Origin: a bacterium
Lineage (GTDB): Bacteria > Planctomycetota > Planctomycetia > Pirellulales > Pirellulaceae
Assembly (NCBI GenBank): GCA_024743355.1
Contig: JANSWS010000026.1
Location: 1 to 35,822, forward strand
Reading direction: 5' to 3'
Length of the DNA stretch: 35,822 nt
Shown: piece after piece, positions 25,833-34,055 of the stretch
Numbering within the stretch: position 1 is the stretch's first letter
How the letters are laid out: the number at the start of each line of letters is the position of its first letter
Translations under genes and position numbers: made by a program
The notes under the pieces: model-generated
What the model was told of the DNA's origin: nothing
Database searches by the model: none
Seen by the model: only the letters and a program-made list of their open reading frames with translations

Positions 25833-25877
25833 TGCGTAAAGATGAAGAGATGTTAATTGTTACTATTTCTTTACGCA
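25833..25877. promoter_or_regulatory. inverted repeat in AT-rich promoter region of the CRTAC1-type gene
   Basis: Perfect ten-base arms TGCGTAAAGA (25833-25842) and TCTTTACGCA (25868-25877) flank 25 AT-rich bases. On the minus strand this overlaps TTGCGT, 17 bases, TAACAT, a possible -35/-10 pair upstream of the gene starting at 25802. It could be an operator or an mRNA leader hairpin; the spacing of the arms fits a looped site more than a simple dimer site. Planctomycete promoters are poorly defined, so this is tentative. Confidence 0.4.
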
Positions 25878-25989
25878 AGCGAGTTGCCCCTTAGAGGATC
25901 GTTAGGTTTCTTTCAGGACCCCTGCAGGACTGTAAAGTTCGGGAGTCTTTTCGGCCGCTGGGGCTTGATGCCACATTAATTGGACGGCA

Positions 25990-26033
25990 ATTAGTCGCTT
26001 TGGCGTTAGCCGCGGTTCTCTTCGGTTTTCGGA
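25990..26033. repeat. 44-bp interspersed repeat, copy A
   Basis: This stretch matches the reverse complement of 28867-28910 at 42 of 44 positions (core TTTGGCGTTAGCCGCGGTTC). It lies in the leader of the pyruvyl-transferase-like gene and supplies a TTG codon at 26000 that opens a spurious N-terminal extension of that frame. The rest of the 25803-26140 gap holds no gene. Confidence 0.85.
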
Positions 26034-26140
26034 TCGGTTTTAAGCTAAGGTGGAGGCTGCCGGGTAATGGGCTGGAAGTTGGCATCTCAACTGACGAGGT
26101 TCCCCAGACCGTGCAGGCCAAAATCCGAGTGGAGAGATCG

Positions 26141-27409
26141 ATGCAACGCCGTAGTTTTGTGAGCATGCTGGGCTTACTTAGCCTTGGTCTAAAACGAGGG
26201 CGAGCCGCGGATGAGGGCCCAGCCAGGGTCCTGCTGCGATCTTCCTGGCAGACCGTGAATATTGGTGATATCGCCCACACACCCGGGGTGCTGGCGCTAC
26301 TGGAGAGATACCTGCCCGAGGTACAAGTCACTCTTTGGCCCAGCCAGCTTTCGGACGAAGTTCGGGACTTGCTCGTCAAACGCTTCCCGCGTTTGGACTT
26401 TGCCGAAGATGCGGAGACACTCGAGCTCGCGTTCCAAGAGTGTGACTTCATGCTGCACGGATCGGGGCCTTCTCTGGTGGCGGAAAAGGACCTGCGACGA
26501 TGGAGCGAGGCAACCCACAGGCCCTTTGGTGTCTACGGGATTACTATGTCTCCTCAAGAGTCCACTTCAACCACTGCGACTTTGCCCTCCAAGACGCGCA
26601 GTACTCTGCAGCTGCTAAGCCAGGCTGAGTTTGTGTTCTTCCGCGATTCGAGGTCGTTGCGGTACGCCCAACAACAGGGATGTGAATGCCAGGTGATGGA
26701 GTTTGGACCTGATGGTGCATTCGCCTGCGATCTCAGGGACGATGAGCGAGCGAATCAGTTTCTGAAGCAACATGGTCTGCAGCCACAGAAGTTCGTGTGC
26801 TGCATTCCGCGCTTGCGCTACACACCCTATTGGAAAATACCTTCCAAAAACCGACCCTTTGACGCGACGAAGCATGCGCGTAACGAGGAAATGAAGGAGC
26901 ACGATCATCGCCAGCTAAGAGAGGCCATCATTCAAATCGTGGAAAGAACGGATCTGAGTGTGCTGATCTGCCCGGAAGATCAAACCCAGATGGAGGTCGG
27001 CAAGGAATTACTTTACGATCCCCTGCCCCAATCGGTGCAATCCCGAGTCGTCTGGCGGCCGGACTACTGGTTGACCGGCGAGGCGATCAGTACCTATGTG
27101 CGGAGCCTGGGCTTGTTCGGCAATGAAATGCATTCTCCCATCATGTGCATTGGAAATGGGGTGCCGGCCATCGTCTGTCGCTTTGCCGAACAGACCTCAA
27201 AGGGTTTCATGTGGGAAGATATCGGCCTAGGAGACTGGTTGTTTGACTTGGATCAAGAAGATCAGGTGCAAAAGATTGTTCCAGCCGTATTGGAGATGGT
27301 ACAAGATCGCGAACTGGCAATGCGCAAAGTCGAACAAGCCAAGAGCTTCGTCGTGAAGCGTCAAAAGGAGACTATGGGACAACTTGGGATGGCAATTCGT
27401 AGCCCTTAA
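26141..27409 (+). CDS. polysaccharide pyruvyl transferase-family protein with export signal
   Basis: The 422-residue protein begins [17 protein letters not shown], which resembles a twin-arginine signal peptide, then shows the PS_pyruv_trans layout. [14 protein letters not shown] corresponds to the family's NxGD motif, [15 protein letters not shown] is the next strand, [13 protein letters not shown] is the GG/GS glycine loop, and [14 protein letters not shown] precedes [11 protein letters not shown]. The C-terminal lobe contains [27 protein letters not shown] (family: R.H...A...G.P.I). Such enzymes transfer ketal pyruvate to polysaccharides. The start ATG 26141 has GGAG six bases upstream. 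An export signal on this family occurs in planctomycete members and suggests periplasmic or surface location; activity is not proven. Confidence 0.85.
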   Translation: MQRRSFVSMLGLLSLGLKRGRAADEGPARVLLRSSWQTVNIGDIAHTPGVLALLERYLPEVQVTLWPSQLSDEVRDLLVKRFPRLDFAEDAETLELAFQECDFMLHGSGPSLVAEKDLRRWSEATHRPFGVYGITMSPQESTSTTATLPSKTRSTLQLLSQAEFVFFRDSRSLRYAQQQGCECQVMEFGPDGAFACDLRDDERANQFLKQHGLQPQKFVCCIPRLRYTPYWKIPSKNRPFDATKHARNEEMKEHDHRQLREAIIQIVERTDLSVLICPEDQTQMEVGKELLYDPLPQSVQSRVVWRPDYWLTGEAISTYVRSLGLFGNEMHSPIMCIGNGVPAIVCRFAEQTSKGFMWEDIGLGDWLFDLDQEDQVQKIVPAVLEMVQDRELAMRKVEQAKSFVVKRQKETMGQLGMAIRSP

Positions 27410-27417
27410 CGCTCCTA

Positions 27418-27572
27418 GGCTGTGAATTAATCCACCACATCAAAAACACATCGTCTCAGATTCTGCTTTTGTTGCATCTAATCTCGTCTAACTGCTACTT
27501 GAAGGACGAGAACAGTAGTTTCAAAAGAGGGGTTTTGTCGCTGAATCGGTGCGGCCCAATTAATTCACAACC
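27418..27572. repeat. nested-palindrome element with 14-bp terminal inverted repeats
   Basis: The termini GGCTGTGAATTAAT (27418-27431) and ATTAATTCACAACC (27559-27572) are inverted repeats with one mismatch. Nested inside are CTTTTG/CAAAAG (27466-27471 and 27522-27527) and TCTCGTC/GACGAGA (27482-27488 and 27505-27511), symmetrically spaced ten bases apart. It has no open frame. It could be a MITE-like element or a structured RNA; it follows the pyruvyl-transferase-like gene by nine bases and may act as its 3' structure. Confidence 0.6.
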
Positions 27573-27597
27573 TCTTCGCGACTAAAACCCATTGTCT

Positions 27598-27655
27598 CCC
27601 AGTGCCACGGCCCTCAGTCCGCAAAGTTGGCTCTCAGTGCGGAACGCACGACAGG
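27598..27655. repeat. 58-bp direct repeat, copy 1
   Basis: CCCAGTGCCACGGCCCTCAG onward is repeated almost exactly at 27725-27782 (about three differences). It ends with the hairpin GTGCG-GAA-CGCAC followed by ACAGG, the same module found in the second repeat cluster near 33.9 kb. Confidence 0.85.
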
Positions 27656-27724
27656 TCGAAGGTCCGGCAGATTGAGCCCAGCGTCAAAAGACGAAAGTCG
27701 GCCCCCAGTGCGCACTGGGTGGCT

Positions 27725-27860
27725 CCCAGTGCCACGGCCCTCAGTCCGCAAAGTTGGCATTCAGTGCGGAACGCACGGCAGGATTTAGCCTCGGACTTCA
27801 GTCCGAGGTTCCAATATGCACACCGCCCCCAAAGTCGCGAAGCGACGACAGGAAAAGGCG
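27725..27860. repeat. 58-bp direct repeat copy 2 plus composite hairpin repeat
   Basis: The second copy of the 58-bp repeat (27725-27782) runs into a composite block. GTGCG-GAA-CGCAC is followed by the palindrome CCTCGGACTTCAGTCCGAGG and then GTCGC-GAA-GCGAC plus GACAGGAAAAGGCG. Bases 27762-27860 match 33944-34043 closely. No protein is encoded convincingly. The remaining bases to the surE stop at 27931 are short AACCAGGCCG-type direct repeats and hold no gene. Confidence 0.85.
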
Positions 27861-27930
27861 TTACCAACCAGGCCGACGCCAACCAGGCCGCCACCAACCA
27901 AAGTCCAGCCCAGAGATCTTCCCTGAAAAA

Positions 27931-28707
27931 CTACTGAATGCGCAGATCCCAGGACTCCATTTTTTCCAGTTCGCCGGCGTCTGTGAGATCAAATTTGAGC
28001 GGTGTGACCGTTACGTGGCCATCTGCCAAACAAGTCAAATCGGTGGGGTGATCGGTTCGCTTCGGCGGCGGGTCATTGGTGGCCCAAAAGTAGTCGCGCC
28101 CCTTCGGATCTTGCCGTTTGATGTAGTGTTCACCGTAGCGTTCCACACCCATGGGTACGACACGGACTTGAGGCATTTTTCCGGAGCGATAGGCCTCTAC
28201 CGCGGCACTGGGGATGTTGACGTTGTACAGCTGCGGTTGCCCAGACTTTTGCTCAAGGACTTGTTGAATGAGCGGGATGGCAATCTTGGCAGCTGTGGCA
28301 AAATCCGCATGCGGATCCCACTCCAAAGAAATGGCAAAACTGTTCAAGCGGAAGAAAGCACCTTCGATCGCCGCCGCCACCGTGCCCGAGTAAAGCACGT
28401 TGATTCCCGCGTTGAGTCCGCCATTGATGCCGCTGACCACCAGGTCGACGGGTTCGTCAATCAATTCTGAAACACCTAGCTTGACGCAGTCCGCAGGGCT
28501 ACCTTCCACGGCAATTCCATGTAATTCATCGCCATCCCAGATTTCCTTGCAGACCAGAGGCTCCAGAAAGGTGATGCTGTGACTAACGCCACTCTGCTCC
28601 GTAGCGGGAGAAATCAGCGTCACTTTCCCCAGCGATTCCAGCTCATGCTTTAGCGCTGCAATACCAGGGGCATAAACTCCATCGTCGTTTGTTAGTAAGA
28701 TTCGCAA
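27931..28707 (-). CDS. surE: 5'/3'-nucleotidase SurE
   Basis: SurE is a metal-dependent nucleoside-monophosphate phosphatase. The 258-residue form starts MRILLTNDDGVYAPGI, whose DD (8-9) binds the metal. It has SPATEQSGVSHSIT, VEGSPADCVKLG, and VVSGINGGLNAGINVLYSGTVAAAIEG with the Asn metal ligand. I chose TTG at 28707, because AGGAGA stands four bases before it and family proteins begin at exactly this residue; a longer frame from 28773 would add 22 residues without support. The C-terminal part (GRDYFWATNDPPPKRTDHPTDL) is typical of longer SurE versions. It is followed by the interspersed repeat cluster. Confidence 0.93.
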   Translation of the reverse strand: MRILLTNDDGVYAPGIAALKHELESLGKVTLISPATEQSGVSHSITFLEPLVCKEIWDGDELHGIAVEGSPADCVKLGVSELIDEPVDLVVSGINGGLNAGINVLYSGTVAAAIEGAFFRLNSFAISLEWDPHADFATAAKIAIPLIQQVLEQKSGQPQLYNVNIPSAAVEAYRSGKMPQVRVVPMGVERYGEHYIKRQDPKGRDYFWATNDPPPKRTDHPTDLTCLADGHVTVTPLKFDLTDAGELEKMESWDLRIQ

Positions 28708-28866
28708 AGTTCTCTCCTGTGAACTCTTCCCTGTTGGTTGATCCAAACGCTCTACACGCTGACGAAGTACCATCTTACGGCTGCGAGATGAAAAAACGGC
28801 TCTCGTGCTCGTAAGCCGGCGATCGACGGGCTACCTGCCTAACACTTCGCCGAACCTTAAAATTTG

Positions 28867-28920
28867 TCCGAAAACCCAAGAGAACCGCGGCTAACGCCAA
28901 AGCGGCTAATGGTTTTCGGA
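28867..28920. repeat. 44-bp interspersed repeat, copy B, with 10-bp terminal inverted repeats
   Basis: TCCGAAAACC (28867-28876) and GGTTTTCGGA (28911-28920) are perfect inverted repeats. Bases 28867-28910 are the inverted counterpart of copy A at 25990-26033. It lies between the M28 peptidase 3' end and the surE 5' end. Confidence 0.85.
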
Positions 28921-28974
28921 TAGGACTCTTAGTCCGCACAAGTGAGGCAAGCGCTGCGTTTGCCGCGGACCAGA

Positions 28975-30684
28975 CTATTCCTGGTCGCGACTGGCGATCG
29001 CGGCTTGACGGGCAGCCTCGAATTCATCTCCGGGTAACCATTCCGGCATCTTCGGCTGGTTGGCTACCTCCCATCCCACGTGCATCAGCAAGCGGGCATC
29101 GTCGATGGCACCCTCCAGATTCCAACTGTCATCGTATTCGTCGCTGGGTTGGTGGTAGATGTTCTTAGTCCAAGCATCCCACTGTTCTTTCCCCCAGCCA
29201 TCGGGACGTCCAACGAAATGAACTCCTTGGTCCAAGTACACACCCGGAACGCCAACCTGTGCCAAGCTGAATTGATCGGAGCGATAGTAGTAGCCACGGT
29301 CTGGAAATACCTCGGGAACAACATTACGACCCTGCCAGCTGGCCACTGCCTCAACCAGTGGATCGAGATCCGACTTTCCATTACCAACAATGCTGACATC
29401 AAAGGTTTTGCCCAAGAAGTTGATGCCGTCGATATTCAGCACGGCAGCCATATAGCCGGCCGGTATCGGCGGGTTCTCGGCCAGATACTTTGAGCCAAGT
29501 AGGCCTTGTTCTTCAGCGCCCACGAATGCGAACATGATCGAGCGTTTAGGAGGTTCCTGAAGACTGGCGAATGCCTTGGCTATGCTCAACAGGGCTGCGG
29601 TACCGGACGCGTTATCCACCGCGCCGTTGTAGATGTTGTCACCGCTTGCGTCGCGTTCGGCAGCCAAGCCTAAATGATCATGGTGCGCAGTAAACACCAC
29701 ATATTCATTACGCAGTTCGGGATCCGAGCCTGGGATGACGCCAATCACGTTGCCGGTCAATTGCTCTCTGGAGGCCGCTGTAATCGCGAACTTGGTCGAT
29801 ATCCCCAAGGGTACCGGTCGGAAGTCACGGCTTTGGGCAGATTGGATCAACGCGTTCAAGTCTTGTCCGCCCAGCTGCATCAAGCGTTGGCAAGCCTCCT
29901 CCGTCAACCATCCATTGACTAAAGTGTTTTCCTCTCCCGTGTCGGCCAAGCGGAATTCCTCTCCGGACCAAGAAGTTTGGACGACTTGGTAGGGGTAGCC
30001 CGCAGAGGCGGTGGTATGAAGAATCAGCGCACCGGCGGCTCCCATTCTTGCAGCCATCGCATATTTGTAATCCCATCTTCCGTAGTAGAGTCGCCGTCGG
30101 CCGGCAAACAAATCCGGGTCGTCCTCTGGATCATTGTTCAACATCACCAGAATTTTCCCCGAAAGGTCCATCCCTTTGTAATCGTCCCATTGGTATTCCG
30201 GGGCTTGAATTCCATAGCCAACGAACACCAAGTCTCCGGCGACTTCAACGGTATCACTGACGGCTTGGCCGCTAACCAACATCATGTCGGAGTGATGATT
30301 CAAAGTCAGCGATTGGTCTTGGGAGCGAAATGTGACGCTGGTTGGCGGCGCCGTGGATACTCCGACCAGGGGAACCTGTTGAAACCAGGTTCCATCTCCA
30401 GCTCCAGCCTGGATTCCCAACGACTCCAGCTCGCAACGGATATAGAGTTGTGCGAGCTGATCCCCGCGCGTTCCTGGACCTCTACCTTCCAATAGATCAT
30501 CGGCTAAAAAACGAATGTGGCTTCTCAGGTTGGGGTCGGATATGTGAGTGGCAGCCTGTTGGGCAACCGGCGTGGGTTGCCAAGCGTCTTGGCAATGACT
30601 CACACGGAGATCCCAATTGCTACTTAACAGGAACGCCACCAGAAGTGGGCCGCAAATGCTGCACGTCCGACTAAAATCATGCAT
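28975..30684 (-). CDS. M28-family metallopeptidase with PA domain, exported
   Basis: The 569-residue protein has a hydrophobic N-terminal signal (about 8-22), a PA (protease-associated) insert around GDLVFVGYGIQAPEYQWDDYKGMDLSGKILVML, and an M28 di-zinc peptidase domain. The zinc ligands are present in order: His in TAHHDHLG, Asp in NGAVDNASG, Glu-Glu in GAEEQGLLGS, Asp in NIDGIN, and His in YHQPSDEYD. M28 enzymes are aminopeptidases or carboxypeptidases acting outside the cytoplasm. ATG 30684 is chosen; GTG 30696 is a possible earlier start and neither has a clear ribosome binding site. It is divergent from the sulfatase gene. Confidence 0.92.
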   Translation of the reverse strand: MHDFSRTCSICGPLLVAFLLSSNWDLRVSHCQDAWQPTPVAQQAATHISDPNLRSHIRFLADDLLEGRGPGTRGDQLAQLYIRCELESLGIQAGAGDGTWFQQVPLVGVSTAPPTSVTFRSQDQSLTLNHHSDMMLVSGQAVSDTVEVAGDLVFVGYGIQAPEYQWDDYKGMDLSGKILVMLNNDPEDDPDLFAGRRRLYYGRWDYKYAMAARMGAAGALILHTTASAGYPYQVVQTSWSGEEFRLADTGEENTLVNGWLTEEACQRLMQLGGQDLNALIQSAQSRDFRPVPLGISTKFAITAASREQLTGNVIGVIPGSDPELRNEYVVFTAHHDHLGLAAERDASGDNIYNGAVDNASGTAALLSIAKAFASLQEPPKRSIMFAFVGAEEQGLLGSKYLAENPPIPAGYMAAVLNIDGINFLGKTFDVSIVGNGKSDLDPLVEAVASWQGRNVVPEVFPDRGYYYRSDQFSLAQVGVPGVYLDQGVHFVGRPDGWGKEQWDAWTKNIYHQPSDEYDDSWNLEGAIDDARLLMHVGWEVANQPKMPEWLPGDEFEAARQAAIASRDQE

Positions 30685-30824
30685 GATGTAGATCACTGAA
30701 TAAGTTCACGAAGGCGGAATAACGGGGCTATGATGGTTGCCTATGCTGCCGAAAAGGTCAGCATGGCTCTCAACTATTCAATACGAAAACCTCAAGGACG
30801 CCAGTCCTATCGCTGAGGAATGCG

Positions 30825-32273
30825 ATGAAGAATTTGCTTTTACTTTGCTCAATGACAGCCATTTTGCTTCTGTCGGCGACCGATCTTCCAGCACAGGCGG
30901 AACGCTCACCGAATATTGTGCTGCTGGTCGCAGATGACTTGGGCTATGGTGAGCTGGGCTGTCAGGGGAACCCACAAATTCCTACTCCCCATATCGATGC
31001 ATTGGCCGAGGGAGGGGTTCGATTTACACAGGCTTACGTAACGGCGCCGAATTGCAGCCCTTCTCGGGCGGGTTTCTTTACCGGCCGCATCCCGATGCGG
31101 TTTGGTTACGAATTCAATCCCATTGGGGCTCGCAACGAAGATCCGGGTACTGGGCTGCCAAACGATGAAATTACGCTGGCCGAGTGTCTACATGATGCCG
31201 GCTACTCTACCGGCTTGATTGGCAAGTGGCATCTTGGTGGTGCCGCCGATTATCACCCCTTGCGACATGGATTTGACGCTTTCTTTGGCTTCAGTCATGA
31301 AGGGCACTACTTCGTTCCGCCACCTTGGCGGGATACTACGACGATGCTCCGCAGGAAAGGGCTGCCGTCATCGGCGGGCGATTTGCGATACCAAGTGTCG
31401 GAAACACTGCTCTATTCTTCGCATATGGGGCATGATGAACCGGACTATGACGCCAACAATCCCATCGTGCGAGTCAGTCAGCCTGTGGACGAGCAGGAGT
31501 ATCTCACTGACGCCTTCGCCAGGGAAGCTTGCGCTTTTATCGAACAGTATCACTCAAGTCCCTTTTTTCTGAGCGTGACTTTCAACGCGGTACACAGTCC
31601 CTTGCAGGCCAAAAATGCAACCCTTAAAAAATTCGCCGCCATCGAAGATATGCATCGACGCATCTTCGCGGCCATGCTGAGCGATCTCGATACCGCAGTC
31701 GGAAGGATCGTTGCCTGTCTGGAGCAGCACCGATTGCGAGAAAACACACTGATCGTGTTTCTGAGTGATAATGGTGGTCCGACCAAGGAGCTAACCTCCA
31801 GCAACCTGCCATTGCGGGCCGGCAAAGGATCGATGTATGAAGGCGGACTCCGCGTGCCCTTCATCGTGCAATGGCCCGGTACGGTTCCGGCTGGCCAAGT
31901 TCGGACAGAGGTCGTCAGTTCGTTGGATATTTTTCCCACAGCTGTAGCCAGGACTCAAGCAAGCTTGCCGCCCAATCTCGATGGCTACGATTTGATGCCA
32001 ATTCTGCTTGATCCCAACGCCAAGTCACCACACCAGCAACTCTTCTGGCGGCAAGGTGGTCGGGCCGCGCTCAGGTCCGGAGCCTGGAAGATCGTGGCCC
32101 CAGACAATCGTGCCGACAATCGTGCCGACAGTCGTCGATGGGAACTCTACAACATTGACTCCGATATTGGGGAAAGCCGAGACCTGGCGGCCTCTGAGCC
32201 AGAACAACTGGACGCACTGGTGCGGACCTGGGAGACAATGAACGCAGCGATGGCGGAGCCCAGGTTTCGCTGA
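30825..32273 (+). CDS. type I sulfatase, exported
   Basis: The 482-residue arylsulfatase-type protein has a signal peptide (1-24, ending PAQA). The nucleophile motif C77-S-P-S-R81 in NCSPSRAGFFTGR is of the Cys type that maturases convert to formylglycine. Metal ligands include the D37-D38 pair (VADDLGYGELGC) and the DNGG of FLSDNGGPTKE. IGKWHLGG and HSPLQAK supply further active-site Lys and His residues. Such enzymes desulfate polysaccharides and are very numerous in marine planctomycetes. The ATG has GAGG seven bases upstream. A 12-bp in-frame repeat gives DNRADNRA near the end. truD follows ten bases after the stop. Confidence 0.94.
   Translation: MKNLLLLCSMTAILLLSATDLPAQAERSPNIVLLVADDLGYGELGCQGNPQIPTPHIDALAEGGVRFTQAYVTAPNCSPSRAGFFTGRIPMRFGYEFNPIGARNEDPGTGLPNDEITLAECLHDAGYSTGLIGKWHLGGAADYHPLRHGFDAFFGFSHEGHYFVPPPWRDTTTMLRRKGLPSSAGDLRYQVSETLLYSSHMGHDEPDYDANNPIVRVSQPVDEQEYLTDAFAREACAFIEQYHSSPFFLSVTFNAVHSPLQAKNATLKKFAAIEDMHRRIFAAMLSDLDTAVGRIVACLEQHRLRENTLIVFLSDNGGPTKELTSSNLPLRAGKGSMYEGGLRVPFIVQWPGTVPAGQVRTEVVSSLDIFPTAVARTQASLPPNLDGYDLMPILLDPNAKSPHQQLFWRQGGRAALRSGAWKIVAPDNRADNRADSRRWELYNIDSDIGESRDLAASEPEQLDALVRTWETMNAAMAEPRFR
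32103..32126. repeat. 12-bp in-frame tandem duplication inside the sulfatase gene
   Basis: GACAATCGTGCC occurs at 32103-32114 and 32115-32126, followed by the related GACAGTCGTCGA. It encodes DNRA twice in a surface-loop-like region near the C-terminus. The unit length keeps the reading frame. Confidence 0.85.
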
Positions 32274-32283
32274 TGTGGACCCC

Positions 32284-33483
32284 ATGAAAATCAAGCAGCA
32301 ACGAGACGATTTTGTCGTCCAGGAAATCTCTTCCATCCCCATGAGCGGTGGCGCTCATGCGATCTACCACTTGCGCAAGTCGGGTATAGGTACTGCGGAA
32401 GCCTTAGATATTGTGGCCCGCGTGTGGGGCATCCCCCGTCGAAGCTTGCGATTTGCAGGGCGCAAAGACCGACATGCAGTGACGATTCAAAAAGTAAGCA
32501 TCGAAGGCGGGCCCAAAGATGCTTTTGAGGCGGAAGACTTCGGTCTGCAGTATCTGGGGCAGGCACCGCGGCCCATAACGGCTCAGGATATTGAGGCCAA
32601 TCGGTTTCAAATCCGCGTCCGCGGACTTTCGCTGGAGAAAGCCACGCTGCTTCAACAGCTGATGAGCAGCGATCTATTGTGCGTCCCCAATTATTTCGGC
32701 CCGCAGCGTTTTGGCTCGGTCGCTACGAATGGCGAGTTCGTCGCCCAACCCTGGTGTCTTGGTAACTACGAGCGAGCACTCTACCTGGCACTGGCAGAGG
32801 ACAATGCTCATGATTCGCCACATGAGAAAACGCAGAAAGATATCCTCAAGCAAAACTGGGGGAATTGGATTGCCTGCAAGCAAGAACTCGCTCGCAGCAA
32901 TCGCCGCAGCGTCATTACGTATTTGGTGGATCACCCGCAGGGCTTCAAGAAAGCTGTCGCTCTGATCGATCGGGACATGCGAAGTTTGTATGTGTCCGCT
33001 TTCCAATCCCGGCTGTGGAATCGAATCGTCGCACTCAGGCTTCGCCAACTTAATGCTGCATGGCCGGAGTGTGACCAGGGACATGCGGGAACGTTGGTGT
33101 TCCCGCATGCGAGCCTCCGGCATGTGGCGGAAACCGACATCGTCGCGACAGAAGTGGAAAGTCCATTGCGGCAGCTGCGGATTCCACTGCCATCAAGCCG
33201 CCCCACCCGCTGGCCGGAAGGCATCCGTTCGCTGGCTGAGCAGGCAGCGGGAGAATTCGGGTTGCGGCTCCATCAATTGCGTTTCTCGCATCCCAGAGAT
33301 GTGTTTTTCTCACGGGCGCAGCGGGACGTGCTGATGACAGTACAGGAATCCTCAGCCGAGGTCCAAGGCGACGAGCTGGCCAAGCAGCCGGAACAGTACC
33401 AGGTCGCGCTTCAGTTTCAATTGCCTGCTGGCCAATACGCGACGACCCTGTTGAGTGGGCTCGAGATGGTGCTGGGAGTTTGA
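32284..33483 (+). CDS. truD: tRNA pseudouridine(13) synthase TruD
   Basis: TruD makes pseudouridine 13 in tRNA. The 399-residue protein begins MKIKQQRDDFVVQEI, the family's usual N-terminus (xDFxVxE). It carries the catalytic motif GRKDRHA with Asp62, then RPITAQDIEANRFQIRVRG and VPNYFGPQRFG. Further signatures are SAFQSRLWNRIVALR and, in the C-terminal part, LRFSHPRDV and QLPAGQYATTLLSGLEM. I prefer ATG 32284 over GTG 32275 because family proteins start at MKIK-like residues. The gene starts ten bases after the sulfatase stop and may be read from the same transcript, although function is unrelated. Confidence 0.94.
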   Translation: MKIKQQRDDFVVQEISSIPMSGGAHAIYHLRKSGIGTAEALDIVARVWGIPRRSLRFAGRKDRHAVTIQKVSIEGGPKDAFEAEDFGLQYLGQAPRPITAQDIEANRFQIRVRGLSLEKATLLQQLMSSDLLCVPNYFGPQRFGSVATNGEFVAQPWCLGNYERALYLALAEDNAHDSPHEKTQKDILKQNWGNWIACKQELARSNRRSVITYLVDHPQGFKKAVALIDRDMRSLYVSAFQSRLWNRIVALRLRQLNAAWPECDQGHAGTLVFPHASLRHVAETDIVATEVESPLRQLRIPLPSSRPTRWPEGIRSLAEQAAGEFGLRLHQLRFSHPRDVFFSRAQRDVLMTVQESSAEVQGDELAKQPEQYQVALQFQLPAGQYATTLLSGLEMVLGV

Positions 33484-33521
33484 CGTAGGTTTTTAAGCAG
33501 GATGCATCTGACGACAAATTC

Positions 33522-33558
33522 ACTCTCCCACGGTGAGAGTCGGCCGTCTCAGCGGCCG
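33522..33558. repeat. short hairpins after truD
   Basis: ACTCTC (33522-33527) pairs with GAGAGT (33535-33540), and CGGCCG (33541-33546) pairs with CGGCCG (33553-33558). The two hairpins are adjacent, with no T tract. This resembles dispersed CTCTCCCACGG...GGCCGGTGAGGGGG elements common in planctomycete intergenic regions (from memory) and could act as a transcript end for truD. Confidence 0.5.
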
Positions 33559-33639
33559 GTGAGGGGGTTATCGCGGTACGGACGGCCGTTGCCAGCCCAT
33601 GCAGTTAATTCGTAACGCGTATGCGTAAATCGATGTCCA

Positions 33640-33848
33640 CTCCGCCGCCCTTTCCTGTCGTCGCTTCGCGACTGGGGATTTCGATGTCGTCCGCATTCCT
33701 TGGGCTAAAGCCCAAGGCTAATTCATGCCGTCGCTTCGCGACTAAGACCACCGACCCACCCAAGCGTTGGCCCTGAGTCCCTGCACGATTGCTCCATTGC
33801 GTCGACTTTCCATCAGCACTGGGTTGCTTTTCAGTGCGGAACGCACGG
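33640..33848. repeat. repeat cluster with inverted GTCGC-GAA-GCGAC modules
   Basis: GTCGCTTCGCGAC occurs at 33660-33672 and 33730-33742, the reverse complement of the module at 34017 and in the 27.8-kb cluster. Around the first copy the match extends to a TTTCCTGTCG flank. Between them lies the palindrome CCTTGGGC-TAAA-GCCCAAGG (33698-33717). A GTGCG-GAA-CGCAC module sits at 33834-33846. No gene is supported. Confidence 0.8.
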
Positions 33849-33943
33849 CTCGCAAAGGAGAACCATCCGATAACAGCATTTGTCCACAATTCACATGCGT
33901 CTTCCAACGCGGAATGTAACGAAGGGTCGGCACAGTGGGCTTT

Positions 33944-34043
33944 CAGTGCGGAACGCACGACAGGATTTAGCCTCGGACTTTAGTCCGAGGAATCAGGCCT
34001 CACCCCGCCCCCAAAGTCGCGAAGCGACGACAGGAAAAAGGCG
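33944..34043. repeat. composite hairpin repeat, second locus
   Basis: CAGTGCGGAACGCACGACAG starts the block, followed by CCTCGGACTTTAGTCCGAGG and GTCGC-GAA-GCGAC with GACAGGAAAAAGGCG. It matches 27762-27860 at about 90% by eye, in the same orientation. It ends 12 bases before the stop codon of the JetC-like gene. Confidence 0.88.
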
Positions 34044-34055
34044 CTACCGAGGTGG

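Noticed and set aside
26000-26140. Extended N-terminus of the pyruvyl-transferase-like protein from TTG 26000
   Set aside because: The extension is encoded by an interspersed repeat, has no ribosome binding site, and would bury the export signal; ATG 26141 has a good GGAG.
27602-27937. A 111-codon plus-strand frame between the pyruvyl-transferase-like gene and surE
   Set aside because: It consists of the interspersed hairpin repeats and lacks start signals or any recognisable protein pattern.
33605-33958. A 117-codon minus-strand frame that might have been a displaced jetD fragment
   Set aside because: Its text comes from repeat modules and shows no JetD or Toprim-like motif.
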